A DNA stretch of 64,000 bases from Actinacidiphila oryziradicis (GCF_005047355.1 NZ_SUMC01000019.1:89940-153939), one strand, 5' to 3'. Numbered from the stretch's first letter, positions 46,296 to 55,040 are shown. Translations and numbers: made by a program. The notes: generated from the sequence alone by a model not told the origin.

Positions 46296-46343
46296 GGCCG
46301 GCCCCTGCCGGGCGCTCCACGGCACCTCCGGCAGGGGCCGGCC
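46296..46343 (-). terminator. Hairpin terminator after queA
   Basis: Perfect 16-bp arms GGCCGGCCCCTGCCGG (46296-46311) and CCGGCAGGGGCCGGCC (46328-46343), seven bases beyond the queA stop. Confidence 0.85.
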
Positions 46344-46350
46344 CAAAGGC

Positions 46351-47394
46351 TCAAGGCAGCAGCAGATTGCTGTCCCCGAACTCGTGCCACAGATAGCCGC
46401 CGCACACGGCCTCCCCGTACACCTGCTCCAGAAGCGCGGGCCCGGCCAAGGCCTCCAGCATCAGCAGATGGGAGGCGGTCGGCTCGTGCAGCCCGGTCAG
46501 CAGCCCGTCCACCGCCCGCACCCCGCGCCCGGGCGTGATCACCAGGTCGGTCCAGCCGCCCGCCGCCCGGACCACTCCGTGGACATCCGCGGCGGACTCC
46601 AGCGCCCGCACGACGGTGGTCCCCACCGCCACCACCCGGCCGCCTCCCGCGCGGGCCGCGTTCACCAGCCACGCCGTGCTCGGTGGCACCGAGAAGCGCT
46701 CCGGGTACGGCGGCTCGTACGCCTCCCCCGAGGCCACCCCCGTGTGCAGCGTGATGGGCGCGATCTGTACACCCCGGCTCACCAGCTCCGTCACCAGCAC
46801 GGCGGTGAAAGGGCGGCCCGCGCTCGGCATCTCCGCCGACCCCAGTCCGTCATCAGGGGACTCCACAGAGAACACCGTCTGGTAAGCGGCCAACGGCTGG
46901 TCCCGCTCGGTGTAGCCGTACCGGATCGGCCGCCCGTACCGGTGCAGATACGCCACCGGATCCGCCATCGACGCCGCCGCCACCCACAGCCGCTCCCCGC
47001 GCGCACTCAGCGGCGCCTGCAACACGAGCCGCTCACCTCCCGGCAGCCCCACCACCGCCCCCGCAGGGCCGCCGGGCCGGGGCAGCGTCGTACCCCGCGC
47101 ATCAGGCGTACGCAGCTCCACGGTCCACCGCCCGTCGTCCTGCCGGGTCGAGAAATGGACGACCACCGGCTTCTCCCCAAGCCGCCCGTCCACCGCCGCC
47201 GGCAGCGTCCGCGAGGTGTTCACCACCAGGACGTCCCCAGCCCGCAGCAGCCGGGGCAGCTCCCCGAAGGCATGGTGCGCCACCTCGCCCGCCGCTCTCC
47301 GCCCGACCAGCAGCCGCACCGCGTCCCGGCCCCGGCCGCGCTCCTCCGCCGGCACCCGCGCCGACAGCTCAGGCGGCACACTCAGCAACCTCAT
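46351..47394 (-). CDS. queA: QueA-like S-adenosylmethionine:tRNA ribosyltransferase-isomerase
   Basis: 347 residues, near the usual QueA length. LLVGRRAAGEVAHHAFGELP, LRAGDVLVVNTSRTLPA, and ALPLE-type residues near HRYGRPIRYGY; TLHTGVASG and TVVRALES are typical. It forms epoxyqueuosine in tRNA. No other queuosine genes are near; some actinobacterial homologues may have other substrates. ATG 47394 after GAGAGGG. Confidence 0.9.
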   Translation of the reverse strand: MRLLSVPPELSARVPAEERGRGRDAVRLLVGRRAAGEVAHHAFGELPRLLRAGDVLVVNTSRTLPAAVDGRLGEKPVVVHFSTRQDDGRWTVELRTPDARGTTLPRPGGPAGAVVGLPGGERLVLQAPLSARGERLWVAAASMADPVAYLHRYGRPIRYGYTERDQPLAAYQTVFSVESPDDGLGSAEMPSAGRPFTAVLVTELVSRGVQIAPITLHTGVASGEAYEPPYPERFSVPPSTAWLVNAARAGGGRVVAVGTTVVRALESAADVHGVVRAAGGWTDLVITPGRGVRAVDGLLTGLHEPTASHLLMLEALAGPALLEQVYGEAVCGGYLWHEFGDSNLLLP

Positions 47395-47406
47395 GACAAC
47401 CCTCTC

Positions 47407-47440
47407 GCCGAAGCCGAAGCCGAAGCCGAAGCCGAAGCCG
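47407..47440. repeat. Hexanucleotide repeat (GCCGAA)5.5
   Basis: Five full GCCGAA units and a partial sixth between the SDR stop (47480) and the queA ribosome site. It could change length by slippage. Confidence 0.9.
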
Positions 47441-47479
47441 GATCTGGCCCTTGAGCCGGCCCAGCCACGCGCAACGCCG

Positions 47480-48178
47480 TCACAGCGCCCCCTCCAGCAG
47501 CGCCGGGACCGCGTACCGGCCACTGGCCGCGTCCTCGTCCAGCAGCCGCAGCAACGCCGGCACGACCGACTCCGGCGACCGACGGGCCCCGAAGTCCGGA
47601 TCGCCGGGGACGGCCGCCTCGTACAGCCCCGTCCGCATGTCGCCGGGGTCCACCCACCACACCCGCAGCGCCGGCTCCTCGACCGCGAGCACCGCCGACA
47701 GCTGCTCCAGCGCCGCCTTGCTCGCCCCGTACCCGCCCCATGTCCCGTACGCCTCCACCGCCGCGTCGGAGCTCACGTTCAGCACCGCGCCCTGGGACGC
47801 AGCCAGCAGCGGCATCGCCTCCTGCACGAGCCCCAGCGCGGCCACCACATTCGTCTCCAGCGCGGCACGGAAGCCGTCCAATGGCTGCTCCGCCAGCGTC
47901 ACCAGCGGTTCCGCGCCCAGCGCGCTCGCGTTGTTCACCAGCAGTTGCAAGGCGCCGAACTCCCAGGCCGAGGCAACCAGCGCGGCCCGGTGCCCCGGAT
48001 TCGTCACATCGCCCGGGACCGCCACCACCCGCGCGGTCCGCTCCAGCTCTGCCTCCGCCGCTTTGAGCGCGTCCGCGTCCCTCCCGTCGATCACCAGGTC
48101 CCAGCCGCGTCCGGCCAGTGCCCCGGCCAATGCGAGTCCCAGGCCCCGCGATGCTCCCGTAACGATTGCGACCGGCAT
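47480..48178 (-). CDS. Short-chain dehydrogenase/reductase
   Basis: 232 residues. VTGASRGLGLALAGAL (about 6-21), NNASALG, NVSSDAAVE with the catalytic Ser, YGASKAALE with Tyr and Lys. NAD(P)-dependent oxidoreductase with unknown substrate. 85 bp upstream of queA, same strand. Confidence 0.9.
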   Translation of the reverse strand: MPVAIVTGASRGLGLALAGALAGRGWDLVIDGRDADALKAAEAELERTARVVAVPGDVTNPGHRAALVASAWEFGALQLLVNNASALGAEPLVTLAEQPLDGFRAALETNVVAALGLVQEAMPLLAASQGAVLNVSSDAAVEAYGTWGGYGASKAALEQLSAVLAVEEPALRVWWVDPGDMRTGLYEAAVPGDPDFGARRSPESVVPALLRLLDEDAASGRYAVPALLEGAL

Positions 48179-48357
48179 CGTCCCGCCCCTTCGAGCCCGC
48201 CGCCCGGCCCGCTGCCCGGCGGTCGCTCCCACCGTAGGAACGGAGCCGTCCGGTGCGCCTCGGCCGCCCGCAGCACAGCGCGGGGGCACTTCGCCCTACG
48301 CCGGAGGGACCACGCGGGACCGCCGAGCGACCGATCCCGCGGGTCGCACCCCGCCGG

Positions 48358-48369
48358 TACGGTGAACAC
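48358..48369 (+). promoter_or_regulatory. -10-like element giving a leaderless kinase transcript
   Basis: TACGGT at 48358-48363, six bases before the ATG at 48370, and no Shine-Dalgarno between. Confidence 0.5.
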
Positions 48370-49524
48370 ATGTGCAGCCCACCGACCCGCCGCGGTATCG
48401 AAGCCGTGAGTGCCGCGGTCCTCGCGATGAGCCGGCACCTGGAGGTGCGCGAGGTGCTGCAGACCATCGTCGCGTCCGCCCGCGAGCTCCTCGATGCCGA
48501 ATACGCAGCCCTCGGCGTGCCCGACGACCACGGCGGATTCGCCCAGTTCGTGGTCGACGGGATCAGCGACGAGCAATGGAAGGCGATCGGCCCGCTGCCC
48601 CGCCAGCACGGCATTCTCGCGGCGATGCTGCACGAGGCCACCTCGCGGCGGCTCACCGACGTCCGTGAGTTCGAGAGCTTCGAGGGCTGGCCCTCCGCCC
48701 ACCCCGAGATGACGGACTTCATCGGCATGCCCGTCCTCGACGGCGACGAGATCCTCGGCGCGATCTTCCTGGCGAACAAGGCAGGCGAGGCCGGCAAAGC
48801 CGTCAAGGCGGCCGGCTTCACGGAGGAGGACGAGGCGCTGCTGCGCATTCTCGCCGCGCACGCGGCCATCGCCCTCACCAACGCCCGCCTCTACGAACGC
48901 AGCCGCGAACTGACCCTGGCGGGGGAGCGGGCCCGGATCGCCCACGAACTCCACGACGCCGTCTCCCAGAAGCTCTTCTCACTGCGGCTGACCGCCCAGG
49001 CCGCGGCCGCCCTCGTGGACCGCGACCCGGCCCGCGCCAAGCACGAGCTGAAACAGGTCGCCATGCTTGCCGCCGAGGCCGCGGACGAGTTGCGCACTGT
49101 CGTCATCGAGATGCGGCCCGCCGCCCTGGACGAGGACGGTCTCGTAGCCACCCTGCGCACCCAGGCGGAGGTGCTCGGCCGGGTCCATGCGACCCGCATC
49201 GCCTTCACCGCCTCCCGGATGCGGGCGTTGCCGGCCGCACAGGAGGAGGCGGTGCTGAGGGTCGCCCAGGAGGCGCTGCACAACGCGCTGCGCCATGCCG
49301 GGGCCACCGCTGTGGAGGTCCGGCTGGAGGGCCGCGGCAGGGGGGCGGCGCTACGGGTGTCCGACGACGGGCGGGGCTTCGAGCCGTCGGCGGTGCGCCG
49401 CGCCGGGCGCCACCTGGGACTGGTGTCCATGCGGGACCGTGCGGGGGGCGTCGGCGGCCGCCTGAGCGTGGAGTCGGCGCCCGGCAAGGGCACCGTGATC
49501 GAGATGGAGGTGCCCGGTGGCTGA
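48370..49524 (+). CDS. GAF-domain sensor histidine kinase (NarL-type partner)
   Basis: 384 residues without membrane helices. A GAF domain (about 20-180; DAEYAALGVPDDHGG, FIGMPVLDGDEILGAIFL), a HisKA_3 dimerisation helix with ERARIAHELHDAVSQKLFS (phospho-His near residue 196) and an HATPase domain (QEALHNALRHA, SDDGRGFEP, GHLG-like RHLGLVSMRDRA). Similar to DevS/oxygen-sensing-like kinases in layout. Overlaps the response regulator gene by 8 bp. Confidence 0.93.
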   Translation: MCSPPTRRGIEAVSAAVLAMSRHLEVREVLQTIVASARELLDAEYAALGVPDDHGGFAQFVVDGISDEQWKAIGPLPRQHGILAAMLHEATSRRLTDVREFESFEGWPSAHPEMTDFIGMPVLDGDEILGAIFLANKAGEAGKAVKAAGFTEEDEALLRILAAHAAIALTNARLYERSRELTLAGERARIAHELHDAVSQKLFSLRLTAQAAAALVDRDPARAKHELKQVAMLAAEAADELRTVVIEMRPAALDEDGLVATLRTQAEVLGRVHATRIAFTASRMRALPAAQEEAVLRVAQEALHNALRHAGATAVEVRLEGRGRGAALRVSDDGRGFEPSAVRRAGRHLGLVSMRDRAGGVGGRLSVESAPGKGTVIEMEVPGG

Positions 49525-50158
49525 CAGTGTGATCAGGGTTCTGCTGGTCGATGATCACCAGGTGGTCCGGCGGGGCCTTCGGACCTTCCTGGAGGTGCAG
49601 CCCGACATCGAGGTCGTCGGCGAGGCAGGGGACGGCGACGAGGGGGTGCGCCGGGCGGAGGAGCTGCTTCCCGATGTGATCCTGATGGACGTCAAGATGC
49701 CCGGCACCGACGGCATCGGCGCACTGCGCAAGCTGCGCGAGAGCGGCAGCAAGGCCCGGGTGCTGGTGGTCACCAGCTTCACCGAGCAGCGCACCGTCGT
49801 CCCGGCCCTCCGCGCCGGGGCGGCCGGCTACCTGCACAAGGACGTGGATCCCGACGCACTGGCCGGAGCGATCCGATCGGTGCACGCCGGGCATGTGCTG
49901 CTCCAGCCCGAGGTCGCCGACGCACTGCTGTCGCAGGAGGGAGCGGGCAGCGGCCACGGCCGGGGAAATGCGCTCACCGAGCGCGAGCGCGAGGTCCTGT
50001 CGCTGATCGCCGACGGCCGGTCCAACCGCGAGATCGCCCGAGCCCTGGTCCTCTCCGAGAAGACCGTCAAAACCCATGTCAGCAACGTGCTGATGAAACT
50101 GGATGTTTCGGACAGAACGCAGGCGGCGCTGTGGGCCGTACGCCACGGCATCGGGTGA
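49517..50158 (+). CDS. NarL/LuxR family response regulator
   Basis: 213 residues from GTG. Receiver domain: acidic pocket VDDHQ, phosphoacceptor Asp in LMDVKMPG (about 58), Thr in VVTSF, Lys in LHKDVD. C-terminal LuxR helix-turn-helix about 150-210 (LTEREREVLSLIADGRSNRE, LSEKTVKTHVSNVLMKL). Pairs with the preceding kinase. A fragment of a second regulator follows at 50190. Confidence 0.94.
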   Translation: MADSVIRVLLVDDHQVVRRGLRTFLEVQPDIEVVGEAGDGDEGVRRAEELLPDVILMDVKMPGTDGIGALRKLRESGSKARVLVVTSFTEQRTVVPALRAGAAGYLHKDVDPDALAGAIRSVHAGHVLLQPEVADALLSQEGAGSGHGRGNALTEREREVLSLIADGRSNREIARALVLSEKTVKTHVSNVLMKLDVSDRTQAALWAVRHGIG

Positions 50159-50189
50159 CCTGGCTCGGCCCCGTTCTATGCGGGCACCG

Positions 50190-50256
50190 GTGTCAAGACC
50201 CGTATCTCGAACATCCTGATGAAACTGGACGTCACCGATCGCACGCAGCCCTGGTC
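50190..50256 (+). pseudogene. Remnant of a second LuxR-type regulator C-terminus
   Basis: Encodes VKTRISNILMKLDVTDRTQPW, the recognition-helix end of a LuxR domain, clearly related to but diverged from the intact gene 120 bp upstream (VKTHVSNVLMKLDVSDRTQ). No receiver domain or start precedes it. Confidence 0.8.
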
Positions 50257-50334
50257 CGGGGGGGCGTCCGGGCTTATCGGAATGTCATCCTCCGGACTGA
50301 GATTCATACCGTCGGGTGTATGTAGCCCAGATGG

Positions 50335-50362
50335 CGCAACCTTCTCGCTCGTGACCCGTTTT
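50335..50362 (+). promoter_or_regulatory. Candidate sigma-BldN promoter of the chaplin gene
   Basis: CGCAAC (50335-50340), exactly 16 bases, CGTTTT (50357-50362). The BldN consensus as I recall it is CGTAAC-N16-CGTTGA; match 5/6 and 4/6. The predicted start lies about 50 bp before the chaplin gene. Confidence 0.45.
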
Positions 50363-50418
50363 CCATGGCGTACTGCGGCGGATTGCCGCAGCGCCACAGG
50401 CTAAGAAGGGTCAAAGAA

Positions 50419-50664
50419 GTGAAGAACCTGCACAAGGTCGCCGCCGTCACCATGGCTGCCGGAAGCCTCGCCGTCCTCGGTGCCGGCGTCGCCTCCGCCA
50501 CGGGCGGTGCCAACGCGGGCGGTAGCGCGCAGCACTCTCCCGGCGTCGTCTCGGGCAATGTCATCCAGGTGCCGGTGCACGTCCCGGTGAACGTATGCGG
50601 CAACACCGTCAGCGTCATCGGCCTGCTGAACCCGGCTGCTGGGAACCTCTGCATCAACAAGTGA
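50419..50664 (+). CDS. Short chaplin
   Basis: 81 residues from GTG 50419. Signal peptide (about 1-27; AAVTMAAGSLAVLGAGVASA), then one chaplin domain: SPGVVSGNVIQVPVHVPVN, CGNTVSVIGLLNPAAGNLC. Chaplins assemble into amyloid films that let aerial hyphae escape water. The genomic place recalls chpE, but S. coelicolor ChpE as I remember lacks the two cysteines present here. Followed by a strong hairpin. Confidence 0.93.
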   Translation: MKNLHKVAAVTMAAGSLAVLGAGVASATGGANAGGSAQHSPGVVSGNVIQVPVHVPVNVCGNTVSVIGLLNPAAGNLCINK

Positions 50665-50695
50665 TCGCAGGCGCCTGCACGGTTCGCCCGTGACC

Positions 50696-50728
50696 ACCGG
50701 CCCCGGAGGCAATGCCTCCGGGGCCGGT
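50696..50728 (+). terminator. Chaplin terminator hairpin
   Basis: ACCGGCCCCGGAGGCA and TGCCTCCGGGGCCGGT form a perfect 16-bp stem with a one-base centre (50696-50728). Confidence 0.88.
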
Positions 50729-50774
50729 CTCTGGTGGGCCCGGTCCCTGGAACCGGCCCTGGCCCGCACGAGCA

Positions 50775-50840
50775 CTGCCAAGAAGGCCGTCGGCTCCGCA
50801 GGTGTCATTTCGGGCAACGTCATCCAGAGCCCCGCGGGCA
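50775..50840 (+). pseudogene. Chaplin-domain fragment
   Basis: Encodes KKAVGSAGVISGNVIQSP, matching the first half of a chaplin domain (GVVSGNVIQ), after which the frame loses similarity. No signal peptide, Cys pair or ribosome site. It follows the intact chaplin by about 110 bp, so it is a local duplicate that decayed. Confidence 0.7.
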
Positions 50841-50944
50841 GCGCCGTCCGCGGGGCCTCCCCGTTGCTGCCCCCGGCCACCGGGCGGGCTCGCCCCGAGC
50901 CCGCCCGGCGAAGGTCCGCCGCGGCCGCCCCGGCATCCGTCCCG

Positions 50945-51730
50945 CTATCCGCGCCGCTCCGCCTCCTCCACGTACGCGTTGTAAGCCGCCACCTGCGCCC
51001 GGCGCGCCGTACGCTCCACCGGTCGCAGCAGCTCCGCCCGTGCCGCGATCTCCGACGCGCTCACCGCCGCCCCGTGCTCGACCGACGCGATGGCGATTAG
51101 CGCCCCGACCCGCTGCGCCAGCTCCAGCACCCGTACCGCCCGCGGCGGATACCCCGGAGCCAGGACCTGCCTGCCGCGCTCCGCCCGCGCCCGGTAGGCG
51201 TCCAGTGCGGCTGCGGCGGCCGGCCCCGAGCCGGCCACGTCCAGCCTGCTGAGGGCTGTCGTGGCGTCCCTGAGCGCCTCCGCGAGCTCCCGCTCCGCCT
51301 CGCCGAGCGACGGCACATCCGCCCCGGGCGCCTCCCGTACGGCCAGGCACTGCCACTCCACCTCGACATGTACATCCCCGGGCGGCCCCGCCTCCGTCAC
51401 CTCAGGTACGAGACCGAGCGGCGGGCCGCCCACCGCGATCACCGCCTCGCCCGCCGCCAGGGCCCGCGCGTTGAAATCCGGCGGCCCGCTGAGTCCCAGC
51501 GGATGCCCCGGCACCGGCAGCGCGATCCGCAGCCCCTTCACGCCGAGTGCGCGCAGCCGCCCGAGACCGAGCGTCAGCCCGACCGGGCCGGATTCTCCGG
51601 GCAGACCGGTGATCCGGTGGACCGTATCGCCACCGAGCACTTCCGGTACGACATCATCTGGTGCGGCAAGTCCGGCAATTAGGGCATTTCCCCACGACGC
51701 CAGCCGTCCTGAGCGAGGTTCATCGAGCAT
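50945..51730 (-). CDS. Conserved hypothetical protein
   Basis: 261 residues. The N-terminal part contains a ribosome-like-free beta-rich domain (TVHRITGLPGESGPVGLTL, LRALGVKGLRIALPVPG) and the C-terminal half is helical and Ala/Arg-rich (DATTALSRLDVAGSG onward). Conserved in actinobacteria as far as I recall; function unknown. Divergent from the ABC ATPase gene. Confidence 0.82.
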   Translation of the reverse strand: MLDEPRSGRLASWGNALIAGLAAPDDVVPEVLGGDTVHRITGLPGESGPVGLTLGLGRLRALGVKGLRIALPVPGHPLGLSGPPDFNARALAAGEAVIAVGGPPLGLVPEVTEAGPPGDVHVEVEWQCLAVREAPGADVPSLGEAERELAEALRDATTALSRLDVAGSGPAAAAALDAYRARAERGRQVLAPGYPPRAVRVLELAQRVGALIAIASVEHGAAVSASEIAARAELLRPVERTARRAQVAAYNAYVEEAERRG

Positions 51731-51846
51731 CCCCCCAGCCTAAGGATTAGGTCGGACACCTCGTGGCGTAGATTTCCTTGAGAGGCGGTGCCTACAGGCG
51801 GCCGCGACAGCCGAGACTGCGACTTGCAATGGGAGACAACGCGCTC

Positions 51847-52638
51847 ATGAGCGATGTTCTGGAGCTGGTGGACGTATCTGTGGTCCGCGACGGCCGGGCT
51901 CTGGTGGACGAAGTCTCCTGGTCGGTCGCGGAGGGTGAGCGCTGGGTGATCCTCGGACCCAATGGCGCGGGCAAGACAACCCTGTTGAACGTCGCCTCCA
52001 GCTACCTCTATCCGACCACCGGCACCGTCCAGGTGCTCGGGGAGAAGCTCGGCAGCGTCGATGTCTTCGAGCTGCGCCCCCGCATCGGCATGGCGGGCGC
52101 TGCCATGGCCGAGAAGATGCCCCGCCGCCAGACCGTCCTGGAAACCGTCCTCACCGCCGCGTACGGCATGACCGCACACTGGCGCGAGAGCTACGAACAG
52201 GTCGACGAGGACCGCGCCCGCGCCTTCCTCGACCGGCTCGGCATGACCGACTTCCTCGACCGGAAGTTCGGCACCCTCTCCGAGGGGGAGCGCAAGCGCA
52301 CCCTCATCGCCCGCGCCATGATGACCGACCCCGAGCTGCTCCTGCTCGATGAGCCCGCCGCCGGTCTCGACCTCGGCGGCCGCGAGGACCTGGTCCGCCG
52401 CCTCGGGCGGCTCGCCCGTGATCCGATCGCCCCCTCCATGATCATGGTCACCCATCATGTGGAGGAGATCGCCCCCGGTTTCACCCATGTTCTGATGATT
52501 CGTCAGGGCAAGGTCGTCGCCGCCGGCCCGGTCGAGACCGAGCTCAACTCCGTCAACCTCTCCCGCTGCTTCGGTCTTCCGCTGGTCGTCGAGCGCAGGG
52601 GCGACCGCTGGACGGCGGCGGGCTTGCCGCTTTCCTGA
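51847..52638 (+). CDS. ABC transporter ATP-binding protein
   Basis: 263 residues. Walker A GPNGAGKTT (about 38-46), signature LSEGERKRTLIARAMM (Glu replaces Gly in LSGGE), Walker B LLLLDEPAAGLD, and THHVEEI. No permease is adjacent; it resembles ModF/YtgB-like soluble ATPases. ATG 51847 after GGGAG was preferred over the ATG at 51829. Confidence 0.9.
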   Translation: MSDVLELVDVSVVRDGRALVDEVSWSVAEGERWVILGPNGAGKTTLLNVASSYLYPTTGTVQVLGEKLGSVDVFELRPRIGMAGAAMAEKMPRRQTVLETVLTAAYGMTAHWRESYEQVDEDRARAFLDRLGMTDFLDRKFGTLSEGERKRTLIARAMMTDPELLLLDEPAAGLDLGGREDLVRRLGRLARDPIAPSMIMVTHHVEEIAPGFTHVLMIRQGKVVAAGPVETELNSVNLSRCFGLPLVVERRGDRWTAAGLPLS

Positions 52639-52681
52639 CCTACCGGCCGGAGGTCCCCTGCCCTTCGGAGGCTCGCGCGCC

Positions 52682-52693
52682 TACGATGAACAG
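52682..52693 (+). promoter_or_regulatory. -10-like element of a leaderless NfeD transcript
   Basis: TACGAT at 52682-52687, six bases before the GTG at 52694; no ribosome site between. Confidence 0.5.
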
Positions 52694-53116
52694 GTGGATT
52701 CATGGATCGGGTGGCTCATCGCCGCCGTAGCGCTGGGTATTCCGTTGGTGGTGACCGCGATGCCCGAATTCGGGATGTTCGCGGTAGGTGCCGTCGCGGC
52801 CGCCGTGGTGGCCGCTGTCGGTGGCGGCATTGTGGCGCAGGTACTGGTCTTTGTGATCGTCTCGGTCGCGCTGATCGCCGTCGTGCGCCCGATCGCCAAC
52901 CGGAACGCGAAACAGAAGCCCGAGCTGCGCAGCGGCATCGACGCGCTGAAGGGCCGGCAAGCCGTCGTCCTGGAACGCGTCGACGGCCGTGGCGGCCGGA
53001 TCAAGCTGGCGGGAGAGATCTGGTCCGCTCGCACACTCGACGACGACCTGGCGTTCGAGCCGGGACAACGGGTGGACGTCGTGGAGATAGAAGGGGCGAC
53101 GGCAGTCGTCATGTAA
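52694..53116 (+). CDS. NfeD-like membrane protein
   Basis: 140 residues: helices about 4-22, 27-46 and 50-66, then an OB-fold domain (GRQAVVLERVDGRGGRIKLA, GQRVDVVEIEGATAVV). NfeD partners the SPFH protein encoded 120 bp downstream, a pair that organises membrane microdomains. Confidence 0.92.
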   Translation: MDSWIGWLIAAVALGIPLVVTAMPEFGMFAVGAVAAAVVAAVGGGIVAQVLVFVIVSVALIAVVRPIANRNAKQKPELRSGIDALKGRQAVVLERVDGRGGRIKLAGEIWSARTLDDDLAFEPGQRVDVVEIEGATAVVM

Positions 53117-53237
53117 CCTCCACGGTCCGCCCACGGGGAATTCGCCGAACCCGGGGCGCACCGCCCCGGAGGTCTGCCAGAATTGATCATGGTGTAGTAC
53201 CGGCAGCAAGTCGAACGGCGTGGGGGTAGGGGTAGAC

Positions 53238-54230
53238 GTGGCACCGATCGTTATCGTCCTGATCATCCTGGTTGTGCTCGTCTTCATCGCGCTCATCAAG
53301 ACGGTCCAGGTCATTCCGCAGGCAAGCGCCGCGATCGTCGAGCGCTTCGGCCGCTACACCCGCACCCTCAGTGCGGGACTCAACATCGTGGTGCCGTTCA
53401 TCGACACCATCCGAAACCGCATCGACCTCCGCGAGCAGGTCGTCCCCTTCCCCCCACAGCCGGTGATCACCCAGGACAACCTGGTGGTCAACATCGACAC
53501 CGTCATCTACTACCAGGTCACCGACGCACGGGCCGCGACCTACGAAGTCGCCAGCTACATCCAGGCCATTGAGCAACTCACAGTCACCACCCTCCGCAAC
53601 ATCATCGGCGGCATGGACCTGGAGCGGACCCTCACCTCCCGTGAGGAAATCAACGCGGCCCTCCGCGGCGTCCTCGACGAGGCCACCGGCAAGTGGGGCA
53701 TCCGCGTCAACCGCGTCGAGCTCAAGGCCATCGAGCCGCCGACCTCCATCCAGGACTCGATGGAGAAGCAGATGCGCGCCGACCGTGACAAGCGCGCCGC
53801 GATCCTCACCGCCGAAGGTATCCGCCAGTCGCAGATCCTCACTGCCGAGGGCGAGAAGCAGTCCGCCATCCTCCGCGCCGAAGGCGAGTCCAAGGCCGCC
53901 GCCCTGCGTGCCGAGGGCGAGGCCCAGGCCATCCGTACGGTCTTCGAGTCCATCCACGCCGGCGACCCCGACCAGAAGCTGCTCGCCTACCAGTACCTCC
54001 AGATGCTCCCCAAGATCGCCTCTGGCGACGCCAACAAGCTCTGGATCATCCCCAGCGAGCTCAACGACGCGCTCAAGGGCCTCGGCGGCATCGTCAACAT
54101 CCCCGGTGCCCCGGGCCTCGGCGGCGGTGGCGCCAACAGCACAGGCGATGGCAGCGCGGGTGGCAACGGCGGTGGCGGCAACAGCGGCGGCGGGCCGCGC
54201 CGGGAGAGCCCCCGCTTCGACACCGACTGA
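53238..54230 (+). CDS. SPFH/band 7 (stomatin-like) protein
   Basis: 330 residues: an N-terminal anchor IVIVLIILVVLVFIALIKTV (about 4-23), band-7 domain (VIPQASAAIVERFGRYTRTL, RIDLREQVVPFPPQPVIT), a long Ala/Glu-rich coiled coil with ILTAEGIRQSQILTAEGEKQ repeats (about 190-240), and a Gly/Asn-rich C-terminal tail. It oligomerises at the membrane, partnered by NfeD. GTG 53238 after AGGGG. Confidence 0.94.
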   Translation: MAPIVIVLIILVVLVFIALIKTVQVIPQASAAIVERFGRYTRTLSAGLNIVVPFIDTIRNRIDLREQVVPFPPQPVITQDNLVVNIDTVIYYQVTDARAATYEVASYIQAIEQLTVTTLRNIIGGMDLERTLTSREEINAALRGVLDEATGKWGIRVNRVELKAIEPPTSIQDSMEKQMRADRDKRAAILTAEGIRQSQILTAEGEKQSAILRAEGESKAAALRAEGEAQAIRTVFESIHAGDPDQKLLAYQYLQMLPKIASGDANKLWIIPSELNDALKGLGGIVNIPGAPGLGGGGANSTGDGSAGGNGGGGNSGGGPRRESPRFDTD

Positions 54231-54253
54231 GCCGCCTTTGGCATGATCACTGG

Positions 54254-55024
54254 GTGAGCATCTGGCAGGCCCTCGCCGTCTTCGCCGCAGGCATTTGCGC
54301 CGGCACGATGAACGTCGTCGTCGGCTCGGGCACTCTGGTCACCTACCCGGTGCTGCTCGCCATCGGCCTGCCGCCGGTCACCGCCAACGTCTCCAACACG
54401 CTCGGCCTCGTCCCCGGCTCCGTCAGCGGGGCCATCGGCTACCGGGAAGAACTACGGGGGCAGCGCCGCCGCGTCATCCGGCTCGGCCTCACCGCCCTCG
54501 TGGGCGGCGCGGCTGGTGCGGTCCTGCTGCTGGCGCTGCCCTCCGCCGCGTTCGACACGATCGTGCCCGTCCTCATCGGGCTCGCCCTCGTCCTCGTCAT
54601 CCTGCAACCTCGTCTGACCCGGACGCTGCGGGCCCGGCGGGAGCGCCACGGCACCACCACCCCCACCGAGGGCGGCCCCTTGCTGATGGCCGGAGTGTTC
54701 CTCGCCAGCGCGTACGGCGGCTACTTCGGCGCCGCCCAGGGCATCCTCTACCTCTCCCTGATGGGGCTGCTGCTCCACGACGACCTACAGCGTCTCAACG
54801 GGCTCAAGAACGTCCTGGCCCTGCTGGTCAACGGCGTGGCCGCAGTCCTCTTCCTGTTCATCGCGGACTTCGACTGGGCCGCGGTCCTTCTCATCGCGAC
54901 CGGCGCGGCCCTCGGCGGAGTCATCGGCGCCCGGATCGGCCGACGGCTGCCGCCCACCGTCATGCGCGGTGTGATCGTCGCCGTCGGCCTGGCCGCTATC
55001 GCCCAGCTCGTCCTCAAGAGATGA
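54254..55024 (+). CDS. TSUP (TauE/SafE) family permease
   Basis: 256 residues, eight helices. GTMNVVVGSGTLVTYPVLLA (about 17-36) is the first signature and AQGILYLSLMGLLL the second. Sulfite, sulfonate or similar anion export is the usual role. CATGAT lies six bases before the GTG, suggesting a leaderless message, although it follows SPFH by 23 bp and could be read through. Confidence 0.9.
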   Translation: MSIWQALAVFAAGICAGTMNVVVGSGTLVTYPVLLAIGLPPVTANVSNTLGLVPGSVSGAIGYREELRGQRRRVIRLGLTALVGGAAGAVLLLALPSAAFDTIVPVLIGLALVLVILQPRLTRTLRARRERHGTTTPTEGGPLLMAGVFLASAYGGYFGAAQGILYLSLMGLLLHDDLQRLNGLKNVLALLVNGVAAVLFLFIADFDWAAVLLIATGAALGGVIGARIGRRLPPTVMRGVIVAVGLAAIAQLVLKR

Positions 55025-55040
55025 CGGGGGCCGGCCACCG

